From Brachionus koreanus (lineage: Eukaryota > Rotifera > Eurotatoria > Ploima > Brachionidae): a DNA stretch of 10,456 nt. The translations under genes and the position numbers were made by a program. This document shows positions 1-8,243 of the stretch, one piece after another. The DNA lies in contig PJRA01000391.1 of the NCBI GenBank assembly GCA_016987375.1, positions 4,554-15,009 of the forward strand. The letters run 5' to 3'. Each line of letters opens with the position of its first letter. Position 1 is the first letter of the stretch. The notes under the pieces were generated by a model. It saw only the letters and a list, made by a program, of their open reading frames with translations. It was not told the origin of the DNA and did not search any database.

Positions 1-121
1 ACAACTTCAGCAGCAAATGATTTTTTATTATTGTATATTGTTCAATAATCTATAGTCTCCATTTTTCGCAAAGATTGATTTTTTTAAATTAAAAAAAAAT
101 AGTTGCTTTTTTATTCATGCA
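1..121. other. AT-rich leading segment, no gene identified
   Basis: Homopolymer-rich DNA with no ORF of useful length. The frame of the ORF that begins at 122 is open back to 56, just after a TAG at 53-55. The upstream ORF could therefore extend into this segment as an exon, but no convincing splice acceptor was found. Confidence 0.4.
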
Positions 122-289
122 ATGATTGAATTTAAAAAATATTTAGATAATAAAAATAGTAGAAAAATGAAAAAAAATGAGTTTTTGCAATTGCTTAAGT
201 TATTTTTAAAAAAATTAAAATTTAATTTTTATCCAAATGGAAACAATGAAATGGATCTTAGCGAAAATGTTTTAAAAAAAATAATATGA
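122..289 (+). CDS. short upstream ORF, possibly the frameshifted N-terminal part of the nuclease-like gene
   Basis: A 55-codon ORF from ATG 122 to TGA 287-289, rich in Lys, Asn and Leu, with no recognisable domain. It ends in a different frame from the following ORF (start 286), which it overlaps by four bases. The overlap lies directly after a run of eight A (274-281). One additional A there would join this frame to the next one, carrying the reading straight into the conserved W-Q-x-E segment of the nuclease-like domain. This is either a real frameshift in a decaying gene or an undercalled homopolymer. Independent function is unlikely; it may also be a chance ORF. Confidence 0.3.
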   Translation: MIEFKKYLDNKNSRKMKKNEFLQLLKLFLKKLKFNFYPNGNNEMDLSENVLKKII

Positions 290-783
290 ATGAGTATGTT
301 TGGCAACACGAGATTTATTTTCACCTTAAGAAATGTACCACCGAAGATGTAATAATTATGCCTGAAAAACAAATAGATAAGTCTAGAATAGATTTTTTTA
401 TTGAATTTGAATTGACAAGAAAATATTGGGCAATTGAGATCTACTTGTCAAATAGCAAAAGCTTTGATTGTAATGATAAAGAACATGTTAATCGATTTTT
501 TAAGAATGATGACTATATTAATTTGGTTAAAGAGGACAAAAAGTGTTGTGTTATTTCTATTTGGCCATTTAGTCATCAAGATAGGAATAAAGAAAAATCA
601 GTTCTCAACGGTCTAAATTCAGACTTAAATGAAGTTGACGAATTACTCAAAGAAAAACTTAGAGAAAACTTTTTATTTTATGTTGTTTGTTTAAGCAATT
701 CAAATTCAAAACATCAATATATAATTAAAAAAACTGAGATAAAAAATGATAAAAAGTTTTCACAGTTCTTTAGAATTTTTTGA
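286..783 (+). CDS. Crinkler-type restriction-endonuclease-like domain protein (probable C-terminal fragment)
   Basis: The 165-residue product looks like the REase-like C-terminal domain found in Crinkler-type and related expanded protein families of eukaryotes. Seen in order: a W-Q-x-E-I-Y segment (residues 6-11), R-I-D-F-F-I (34-39) with candidate metal-binding Asp36, a hydrophobic strand A-I-E-I-Y-L (49-54) with candidate Glu51, E-H-V-N-R-F (66-71), then a strand C-C-V-I-S-I (87-92). This D...E...H-x-x-R-F order is what I recall for these PD-(D/E)xK-like domains, but the usual basic residue two positions after the Glu is Tyr53 here, so activity is doubtful. No N-terminal NTPase or other domain is visible, so the gene is probably truncated, or its 5' part lies in the 122-289 ORF and beyond. 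An AATAAA at 835-840 could serve its 3' end. The family call rests on motif memory, not a search. Confidence 0.4.
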   Translation: MNEYVWQHEIYFHLKKCTTEDVIIMPEKQIDKSRIDFFIEFELTRKYWAIEIYLSNSKSFDCNDKEHVNRFFKNDDYINLVKEDKKCCVISIWPFSHQDRNKEKSVLNGLNSDLNEVDELLKEKLRENFLFYVVCLSNSNSKHQYIIKKTEIKNDKKFSQFFRIF

Positions 784-834
784 TTTTTTTTATTAATCTT
801 TAGAAATATTTTTATTTCATGTAATTAATTTTCA

Positions 835-852
835 AATAAATTTTTTTTTTAG
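835..852 (+). promoter_or_regulatory. AATAAA followed directly by a T10-AG splice-acceptor-like site
   Basis: AATAAA (835-840) runs straight into ten T and AG (841-852), 39 nt before the ATG of the GTPase gene. The AATAAA could polyadenylate the upstream ORF. The pyrimidine tract plus AG is a good 3' splice acceptor, either for a 5'-UTR intron or for spliced-leader trans-splicing. The reading frame of ATG 892 is open back to exactly this AG, so the coding region could also start further upstream in an unseen exon. Confidence 0.4.
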
Positions 853-891
853 ATTTTAACAAATTTACAGATATCGAGTTTTTTCAATAAA

Positions 892-3805
892 ATGGAAGAA
901 AAAATTGAATCATCTAATAAAAAACAAAAAAGTAATAATTTTGCATGATAAAAATGTAAAGTTTGGAACATTATTTGAAAAAGTAATTTATTTCAAAGTG
1001 CACTGCACTCTTATTTAAAAATTTCAAATTTGTTTCAAATTTAATAAAATATGAATTAAATGTTAAAAAAATATTTTCATTTCAGCTGAATATTGCGAGT
1101 ATGATGAAAAGTTAAATTGTTTATTTGACTTATTTAATGAATTAAATAAAAATTCTCAATTTAAAAGCATAGAGGAAAATATCAATCGCCTTAAAAAAAG
1201 ACAAAATGACATTAAGCGAGATAAATACACAATTTTTTTCTTCGGCAATTCTCAAGCAGGAAAATCCTATTTAATTAATTTTTTAATAAATGGCGATGGA
1301 AAACATCCGTTACCATCAGGAGATCATGATGGTTCTGGACTTACTAGAACACCAATAAAGATATGTTTTTCATCAGCAGATACAATTATAATAACTGAAT
1401 ACAAGAAAAGTTCTGAAATCTTTTCTAGAGAAGTAACTATTGAACACAGTACTGATTATCTAAGTAAATTAATAGAAACACTAAATAATGATAATTCACT
1501 AAAGTATGTTATAATTGAATATCCCGAGAAACTTATTTTTGAAAAGCATTTTTTTCTTAAAAATTTTGAACTAATTGATTTAATGGGCATAGAACCAAAT
1601 GATAAATCGAAAGACATCAACATAAATACAAATAAAACATTTATTAACACTTTTGATTTCATTGATGGTATATTTCATGTTACCCGAGAGAGGAGAGGAA
1701 AAATAAGCGAACAAGATATAGAAAATATGTATAACTGTGGTCTTTTTCAAAAATGCTCAAAGTATTCTTCACCGAAAATTGTTTCAATTTCTCTCTCTGA
1801 ATTTGATGAACATGATCAATCAAGGCAAAGTAACTCACCAAATAATGAATCTCTGTATTCAATATACGAGGCTTTATCTAAAGCTTTTAATTACAATTTA
1901 AACAGATTGCAACTTCCGAATAAAGAAAAAATACTAGAAAATATTTCACCACCAAGAGAAAAAGAAGAATTGTTTGTACTTGCCAAAATGCATTCGGTTG
2001 GCAAAATGATTGAAAACAGCAAGAGAATAAAAATTGTTAAATGTGAAAGTGGCTATGGTTTGAGTGAACGTTCAATAAAATCTTTAAATGATCAAGTTCT
2101 TGACAACATTAAGGAATTTAAAAAAAAGTGCAGTTCTTTTCAACTTACAAATGAGGCTTATGAGATAGTTATTACTTTAGATACTATACTAAGGTGGAGA
2201 GATAAAAGAATGAAAATAAATAAATACGACAAAAAAAATGTCTATGATCAAATTTACAAGTTTTTATATGTAAATGAAAGCAATAATGGATTCAAGAAAA
2301 ATTTGAGTAAAACTATAAACAATATAGTCGAATATCTAAACAATTTTGAAGAGGAACTTAACTTAGATAATAAATACGAGATATTTACGAACTATTCTTC
2401 AATTTTAAATGAAAAAATACAAAAGTTAATCATTTTTGTTCAAAGTGAAATTGTTAAAATATTCGATTTATCTAAAAATTATGATATAGAAAAAAGTGAG
2501 TTAGAAGACGATTTTAAATATCTGAAAGAATTAGCTCAAAGTTTCACAGATCTAAATAATGATAATCAAATAAAAACAATTCTAAGAGAAAAGCCCATCG
2601 ACTCAATTAAGCAGAATATCAAAGAGGAATTAGAGAAATTTTTGAAAAATATTCCTTGGCTTATAATAGAAAACAGTAATTCGTCTGAAATTCAATTAAG
2701 GGCTTTTACCAGAAACGAAATAGAAAAATTGAAAAAATACTTCAAAAATGAAAAATCATCTTTGAATAAAGAAATATATGGTTCATCTAAAACTTATAAT
2801 TTTGTCGATAATCTTCCAGACCCTATTAGATTTGAATCAAACAAAACAATTAAAATTCCTTCATTTGTTGATCAGCAAAACAATAGGATTCTTAAAGATC
2901 CGAATAATATTGCAGCAATTATTGATAAACTAAAAGAAAAACAATTTATAAATAGAAATGTTAACAAAAAAACTAGAGACAATATAATCAAAAATACAAA
3001 TAATTTTTTTTCAAATTGCATTGAAAATAGTCTAAAGCTAAAACTTGATCTTTTAGAAAAGGCAAATAGACTTGTTGATATTGAAAGTGAAAAAAGCTGC
3101 AATGAAATACAAATTTATCTAAACGAAGCAATGCAAGAAATTGTAGCCAAATGTGATTATGAAGTGATTTACGATGATTTAAAAGCTTTAAATGAAAGAA
3201 TTAAAGAATTTAGACTAAAATTTTTGACAAAAAATGTTTACCAAGATGAAACAACATCGTTGGAGCCAATATTTGTTTGGTCTGATTTAAGTCATTTAAA
3301 GAATATTTTCATTTTACAAGAATTACAGTCTAAATTAGATGAAAAAAATTTTAGAATTTTTTTATTCTTAGAAATAGATGATTTGAAAATAAAAAGTGAA
3401 TTTAAAAAGGAAATTTGTAATTTTTGTAGAGCTACTAATTCAATAATATTTGTTTTTATAAATAAAAATGGCTTTATGAAAGAAAAAAATACTATTGGTA
3501 AGGCTCGCATTCTTAAAATAATGTTCATGGTAGCTGAACTTTTTCAGGTTGAAAATTTTTTTTACATTGGACAGAATGTGATTATGTTTCAGGAATTCAT
3601 TGATGACAAACATCAAACAAGTTCCAACACATGTATCAGGGCCTTAAGTTTCATGTCAAAAACGATGTTTAGAGTCCTAAATAATACTGACAATAAGAAC
3701 AAAAATGTTGCAAAATTGGAAGAATATTTGAGCGAGGAGGAAATAAAAAAAATGAAATCTTTTTTAATGAAAGAGTTTTGGTATTCTATTGAATTTGACA
3801 AATAG
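892..3805 (+). CDS. dynamin-like GTPase fused to a degenerate GREB1/TET-JBP-type glycosyltransferase domain (two exons, ends at in-frame TAG)
   Basis: Exons 892-931 and 1086-3805 give 919 codons. The commonly predicted ATG at 1583 lies inside the GTPase G3 motif and is wrong. N-terminal GTPase: P-loop G-N-S-Q-A-G-K-S (67-74); switch I G-S-G-L-T-R-T-P (96-103), close to the GSG-x-TR-x-P signature of dynamins; G3 D-L-M-G (178-181, dynamins have DLPG); G4 reduced to S-E-F-D (251-254), retaining only the Asp of T/NKxD. Residues about 285-735 are Lys/Glu/Asn-rich and helical or coiled-coil, as in large GTPases. From Pro741 a domain begins that resembles the first half of the GREB1/TET-JBP-associated glycosyltransferase fold: P-I-F-V-W-S-D-L, then I-G-K-A-R (817-821) and Y-I-G-Q-N-V-I (840-846), where active relatives have acidic D-D-N. 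Catalysis therefore looks lost. The second half of the fold follows a single TAG in the same frame. GTPase identity is solid; the glycosyltransferase assignment is inference. Confidence 0.75.
932..1085 (+). other. GT-AG intron of the GTPase gene (154 nt)
   Basis: The donor is A|GTAATA at 932 and the acceptor TTTTCATTTCAG ends at 1085. Removing it joins a one-base partial codon (931) to two bases (1086-1087), making Thr14. This puts ATG 892 in the frame that reads the P-loop. Without splicing the exon-1 frame meets TGA at 946-948, and the exon-2 frame is closed by TAA at 1064-1066. Confidence 0.75.
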
Positions 3806-3841
3806 GAAAATAAATGCTGTGAAAATTTAAAGGAGAAAATA

Positions 3842-4330
3842 ATGGAAAATTTGTTTGGCTCAAACGAAAACGTACAAAATCAGAATATTGTTTTTTTAAT
3901 CCAAAATTTAAAAATAAGAGAACGTCTCTTAAATTATGAAAAAAACAAAAATAATTCAAGTGAGAAATATTCACACATTTTTGAGAAATATTTTCATTTT
4001 CTTAATGCGCCTAACATGACAACTGTAGGTCAAATAACATTGAAAAAAATCCATGGTAAAGATTACGAGAAGTTCATTAGTCGTTTAATTGGTATATCGA
4101 ACGATACACATTGTGTATGCAAAGATCAAGAAAGTGATGTAATATTCTACAATATGAACGCTATTAAAAAGCTACACCCAGTTCATGATAAAAAATTTTT
4201 TAACTCAGAATTTGTTTTAGATGAAAAACAATTAATTAATGAATATCATTATTATAAAATGGTACATTTTGTATCAAATGTTCTTTTGTATCATTTTACT
4301 TATGATACAAAAGATATAGATACATTTTGA
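3842..4330 (+). CDS. C-terminal half of the glycosyltransferase-like domain, separated from the GTPase ORF by one TAG
   Basis: A 162-codon ORF from ATG 3842. It lies in the same frame as the preceding 740-codon reading, and the 12 codons between the TAG (3803-3805) and this ATG are also open, so only one stop interrupts about 1,094 codons. The product has a Lys/Asn-rich linker (1-45), then a strand-helix region with V-G-Q-I-T-L (62-67) and D-V-I-F-Y-N-M-N-A (99-107). Their order fits the second half of the GREB1/TET-JBP-type glycosyltransferase fold begun upstream. It was probably translated as part of the GTPase protein. Alternatives are a separate small gene or a relic left after a nonsense mutation. 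No start context or promoter of its own is evident in the 36-nt gap. Confidence 0.5.
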   Translation: MENLFGSNENVQNQNIVFLIQNLKIRERLLNYEKNKNNSSEKYSHIFEKYFHFLNAPNMTTVGQITLKKIHGKDYEKFISRLIGISNDTHCVCKDQESDVIFYNMNAIKKLHPVHDKKFFNSEFVLDEKQLINEYHYYKMVHFVSNVLLYHFTYDTKDIDTF

Positions 4331-4383
4331 TTAAAATATATGTTTTTATTTTTAAAATTTATATCTAAAAATAATTTTTGTGT

Positions 4384-4389
4384 AATAAA
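4384..4389 (+). promoter_or_regulatory. candidate polyadenylation signal of the GTPase gene
   Basis: AATAAA lies 53 nt after the terminal TGA (4328-4330). Further AATAAA copies occur near 4460-4469. In such AT-rich DNA a hexamer alone is weak evidence, but its position suits a 3' UTR that includes the segment beyond the TAG. Confidence 0.4.
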
Positions 4390-5120
4390 TGTAGTTTAAA
4401 AAGTAGTCTTTTAATTTTTTTCCTTAATATTACACAATTCTCAATTTCTATTTATTTTGAATAAAATAAATTTATTTTTTAGGAAATTTTTTTTGCAAAA
4501 TTTCTCATACAAAATATATTTTCAATTGCATTGAGCAATTGAGTGTTGCTTGTCTGGAAAAAGCATGTTAAAGCATTTCAAAATATGGTTTTAGTTTAAA
4601 TTTTTAAATAAATAACAACACTAAATATTTCTAGAATAAAATAGTTTTGGCATATTATCATCGCTAAAAAATCAGCAAAAAAAATTTGTCTGTCTATTAA
4701 TTAATTAATTTAAAAAAACATGTTCTTTCCATAAAATGACGTTTTTCCAAAAGTAGTTACATTCACAGTAAATTTCAAAATAGTCGAAGGTAGTTAAATA
4801 TTAAAAATAATTGACATGTTGAAGTTTATGATCAAATTCTTTTACAAAATTTAAAATAAATTTGAATAAAATTGTGAACTAAAATTGAAAATTATGAATT
4901 AAATCAAACTAAATTAAGATCAATAGACAAGGAACATAAAATATAGAGAGACGAAAAAAGTATTAAATTTTGATCATTAAATTGAATAAAAAACTTGTTT
5001 AATAAAATATATTAAAAGCAATATTTTAATATGATTTTGTATACTGTCTATAGACATTTTAATCAATCATTGTAAACAATCCAAATATATGCATTTAACT
5101 AGTTAATGATATGAGATCAA
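4390..5120. other. AT-rich intergenic region, no gene recognised
   Basis: Homopolymers and short simple repeats (for example TTAA repeats near 4697-4711), with no open frame of useful length and no RNA gene recognised on either strand. Confidence 0.5.
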
Positions 5121-5381
5121 ATGTTGTTCAGGGTATCCAGAATTAACAAGGCAAAGGCGAAATTAACCATCTTTGGCAGAATAAATTACAATGATGCAAA
5201 AAGTTGTTTAAGTATTTGGGGCGATCTTGAAGTTAAAGTTGAATGTATAAAGATTGTTCATCTAGTAGTTACACAGCATAATCTGCTCTGAATTCCAAGG
5301 GATGTTTGTCCAACAATGCTTGATCCGCTCAGTAAAACCATGAATCATTATAGTCATGAAAAAAAGCTATATGTTAGCTAA
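5121..5381 (+). pseudogene. possible decayed retrotransposon aspartic-protease segment
   Basis: This island is visibly less AT-rich than its surroundings. A frame opens at ATG 5121, runs 56 codons to TGA 5289-5291, then continues open to TAA 5379-5381. The residues before the TGA (hydrophobic V-H-L-V-V, then H-N-L-L) followed by a stop where Gly would make L-L-G, then I-P, resemble the C-terminal strand and LLG-x-x-W/R region of Ty3/gypsy-type retropepsins. The catalytic D-T/S-G was not found, so at most the end of the domain is present. The resemblance is short and may be chance. Confidence 0.25.
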
Positions 5382-5438
5382 TAAATATTGTTAATTGAGA
5401 AATATTTAAGAATGAAAATTGTTTGCTAAAAAATATCA

Positions 5439-5447
5439 ATTTGCTTC
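5439..5447 (-). promoter_or_regulatory. candidate histone downstream element of H4
   Basis: Reads GAAGCAAAT on the minus strand, 18 nt beyond the H4 stem-loop. It matches AAAGCAAAT at the same 18-nt distance in H2A and both H2B 3' ends. The location fits the purine-rich element that pairs with U7 snRNA during histone pre-mRNA cleavage. Confidence 0.6.
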
Positions 5448-5465
5448 AATTTATAGATTTTATTT

Positions 5466-5481
5466 GGCCCTGAAAAGGGCC
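5466..5481 (-). terminator. histone 3' stem-loop of H4
   Basis: On the minus strand it reads GGCCCTTTTCAGGGCC: a six-bp stem and TTTC loop that match the metazoan replication-dependent histone stem-loop bound by SLBP. It lies 29 nt after the H4 stop codon. The 5' flank is CCACC rather than the usual A-rich CCAAA. Confidence 0.95.
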
Positions 5482-5510
5482 GGTGGTTATTATTGTTTTG
5501 AATGGGAGAT

Positions 5511-5945
<435 letters not shown>

Positions 5946-5966
5946 TTTAGAAATTTCTTTGCATAA

Positions 5967-6470
5967 TATGTTCGTTTTTATTATGAACATTTAAAATATC
6001 TAAAAGGTCAGTCTGAAAAAAATGATCATAATTTATTAAGTGTAGATGCTAAATGTAAGATGTATTTCAAATCATATTTTTATAGATTTCGCCTAAAGTA
6101 CGCACTTAATTTAGCTCAAACGACAAATTCAGAAAAAGTATACCAAGAGGCAAAAATTGATAAAATAGTGGAAAGGTCAAAAACACTAACAAAAAAGTAT
6201 TTGAACAAAGCAATGATTACCAACAGCCTTATACAAAACTTTGTCGAAGACAACAATAACCATGAAGAACTTGACGAAGGAGCTCTATGCAAGAAGCCCC
6301 CAAGAAAAACGATTCTCAGCGTACTCAAAAGTGATGAAGCGACTGTATGATAAATCCAGAGATAAAACACTCTGGATCGGGCTCAAAGGGAGCATTCCCG
6401 AAGTCCCGTGTGACCTTTAGTGTTGCAAAACCAATGTTCTTTACTACTACTACTAATTTCGAATAAAGAT
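5967..6470 (+). mobile_element. 3'-terminal remnant of a non-LTR (LINE) retrotransposon
   Basis: The frame containing ATG 6060 is open from 5967 to the TGA at 6348-6350. The segment K-I-D-K-I-V-E-R followed by L-T-K-K-Y-L-N-K-A and N-S-L-I-Q resembles the tail downstream of the reverse transcriptase in jockey/CR1-like LINE ORF2 proteins, where residues of the type Y-L-x-K-x-x-x-x-N-x-L-I recur. The conserved polymerase motifs are absent, so the copy is strongly 5'-truncated. The 6351-6470 stretch is less AT-rich than its surroundings, ends with AATAAA at 6462-6467 and looks like the element's 3' UTR. ATG 6060 is not a true start. The family assignment is inferred from pattern only. Confidence 0.45.
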
Positions 6471-6826
6471 ATTTTGAATATCTTACTCCATTATGTAGTT
6501 GTTAACTTACTATCAGTAATTTTTTATCTGAACAATCAGAAAACTAAATATATCAGATGTGCTCTATATCTCTCTATTTAATTATACTGTGTTTTTATTT
6601 TTAACTCTATTTTTTAAATCTGAAGGAGCATTAGCTCGATACAGAAAAAAAATAAATAAACAATTAATATTTTTAAAGCTTTCTAGTTATGTTTTTGATA
6701 ATTGTAAATAACTAATCAAATTTACCGATAAACTGGACATCTAACAATAAAAAGTTAAACAAAGTTTAAATAAAAAGTTAAAATTTAGTTATGAAGACAA
6801 TTTAGATTATGAAAGCATTAATCATG
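6471..6826. other. AT-rich spacer
   Basis: No ORF, RNA gene or clear repeat beyond short AAAAAGTTAAA duplications near 6750 and 6771. Confidence 0.5.
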
Positions 6827-7090
6827 AAAAAAATCTATTTTGAATAAAAAAGCAATAAAATTTAGTGAGAAAAAAATCAAAAAAATCTTTATTTTCTTTT
6901 CTAAATGAATAGATTTTGAAATAGAAAACGATTTTCAAAGCTTATGAATGCATTATACATACAAAAAATATATTTGGAATAAAAAAACAATCATATTTAG
7001 CGCGAAAAAAAATAAAAAAATTTTCGTAATTTTTGTCTAAATGAATAAAAAAATAAAAATTGATAAATGATTTAATGCAATGTCTAAACA
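6827..7090. repeat. diverged tandem duplication, unit about 135 bp
   Basis: Copy one (about 6827-6960) and copy two (about 6963-7090) share the same order of landmarks: ATYTATTT then GAATAAAAAA, CAAT, ATTTAG, a long A tract, TTTTCTAAATGAATA-like or TTGTCTAAATGAATA, then GAT and ATGCA. Matching landmarks are offset by about 134-136 bp. Neither copy has coding potential. It is probably an old local duplication or a two-copy satellite relic. Confidence 0.55.
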
Positions 7091-7777
7091 CAGTATACAT
7101 CTTTAGAACATATCATACAGGACATACACTACTAACCAGTATCGTAAATTTTTTTAACTATGTTTCATTTATGAAATAAACACTTATTACTAGTATGAAA
7201 TTAATTATTTTTAATTTTTATTAAAGATTAATGATGTGGCTTCAACATTTACAGAAATATTTAATTAACGCTTTTATGATCTTCAATTTGAGCGATAGAA
7301 TTAGTTTTAATAAAAATCTATTTTTAAAACGTATCATGTTTCCTTAACGAATTGTTAGCTTGCTATTTCTATGAACTTTTAAAATTGACAAAGACAGATT
7401 CTCAGGGAAAAATAATAGTTTTTCATATAAATAATGGGACATTTAATTAGAATGTAATGTAAAATTTTGATTCGAAAAAATATAGTAAAGTCATTACTAT
7501 ATTATTAAAAAGAAAACAAATTAAAAACTAAAATTAACAAAAATTCAAAGCTTATATTAATTTTGAATATATAGGAAAACATTTAATTAGATTATGAAAA
7601 AAAACTATATAGAAATCTTAATGAGAATCAAAGTATTTAAGAGAAATCAACAAATTGATATTTTTTGGGCTTTGCAGAAATTAGTACCCATTTATATTTA
7701 ATTGATTAGAATATATTCTAAAAAGTAGATGGAGTAATTATGATTTCAATTAGTGTTAATTGACATTTTTTGGTTAA
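7091..7777. other. AT-rich spacer before H2A
   Basis: No supported gene. Short AT-rich near-repeats occur (for example around 7440 and 7580, both with ACATTTAATTAGA), but nothing with clear function. Confidence 0.5.
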
Positions 7778-7786
7778 ATTTGCTTT
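7778..7786 (-). promoter_or_regulatory. candidate histone downstream element of H2A
   Basis: Reads AAAGCAAAT on the minus strand, 18 nt beyond the H2A stem-loop, identical to the element after H2B and one base different from H4. Confidence 0.6.
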
Positions 7787-7804
7787 AAATTTTAATTTTT
7801 GAGT

Positions 7805-7820
7805 GGCCTTTAAAAAGGCC
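7805..7820 (-). terminator. histone 3' stem-loop of H2A
   Basis: Minus strand GGCCTTTTTAAAGGCC: six-bp stem with TTTA loop, 33 nt after the stop codon and preceded by CCCCC. It is the SLBP-binding 3' end signal of non-polyadenylated histone mRNA. The stem has A-T pairs at positions 5 and 6 where the common form has C-G at position 5. Confidence 0.93.
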
Positions 7821-7853
7821 GGGGGAATTATTTTAGTAGATAATTTGATGAAT

Positions 7854-8243
7854 TTATTCTGATTTTGAAGCTGGACCTTCTTCGGCTTTCTTTGGCAACA
7901 AGATTGATTGAATATTGGGCAAAACACCACCTTGAGCAATTGTTACGCCAGCAAGTAATTTGTTCAACTCTTCATCATTTCTAATGGCCAATTGTAAATG
8001 ACGAGGAATAATTCTTGTCTTTTTGTTGTCTCTTGCTGCATTGCCAGCCAATTCAAGAATTTCAGCACTCAAATATTCCAACACAGCAGCCAAATAGACT
8101 GGAGCTCCAGCTCCAACTCTTTCGGCATAGTGTCCTTTTCTCAATAGTCTGTGTATTCGACCAACTGGAAATTGAAGTCCTGCTCTTGATGACCTTGTTT
8201 TACCCTTGGCTCTTACTTTACCTCCTTTGCCACGTCCAGACAT
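7854..8243 (-). CDS. H2A: histone H2A (canonical, replication-dependent)
   Basis: The 129-residue product is a complete core histone H2A that dimerises with H2B. The tail S-G-R-G-K, the fold segment A-G-L-Q-F-P-V-G-R and the acidic-patch residues ([10 protein letters not shown] and N-D-E-E) are intact. Minor differences from common animal H2A are His in K-G-H-Y-A-E-R, L-A-G-V-T-I-A and I-Q-S-I-L-L-P-K-K. The C-terminus ends S-K-S-E and has no SQ(E/D)-hydrophobic motif, so it is not H2A.X, and it lacks the extended tail reported for bdelloid rotifer H2A. It is intronless, with a stem-loop 3' end, and transcribed divergently from H2B. Confidence 0.98.
   Translation of the reverse strand: MSGRGKGGKVRAKGKTRSSRAGLQFPVGRIHRLLRKGHYAERVGAGAPVYLAAVLEYLSAEILELAGNAARDNKKTRIIPRHLQLAIRNDEELNKLLAGVTIAQGGVLPNIQSILLPKKAEEGPASKSE

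Noticed and set aside
756..931. Splicing the nuclease-like ORF directly into the exon at 853 or 871 to make one fused protein
   Set aside because: The GT sites at 756 and 765 leave two bases of a codon, whereas exons starting at 853 or 871 need phase 0; the fusion would shift frame. Donor contexts are also poor.
997..1009. Perfect palindrome AGTGCAcTGCACT inside the intron
   Set aside because: The loop is one base and there is no longer stem around it, so it cannot be a hairpin RNA precursor; it is short enough to be chance.
3781..3835. A small intron removing the TAG at 3803 (donor GT at 3781, acceptors AG at 3831-3832 or 3834-3835)
   Set aside because: Both joins create a new stop almost at once (TAA at 3840-3842 after the first join, TGA at the junction for the second), so these nearest options do not restore the frame.
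7854..8243. Bdelloid rotifer origin or H2A.X identity of the H2A gene
   Set aside because: The protein has the ordinary length and no extended C-terminus as reported for bdelloids, and it lacks a terminal SQ motif.
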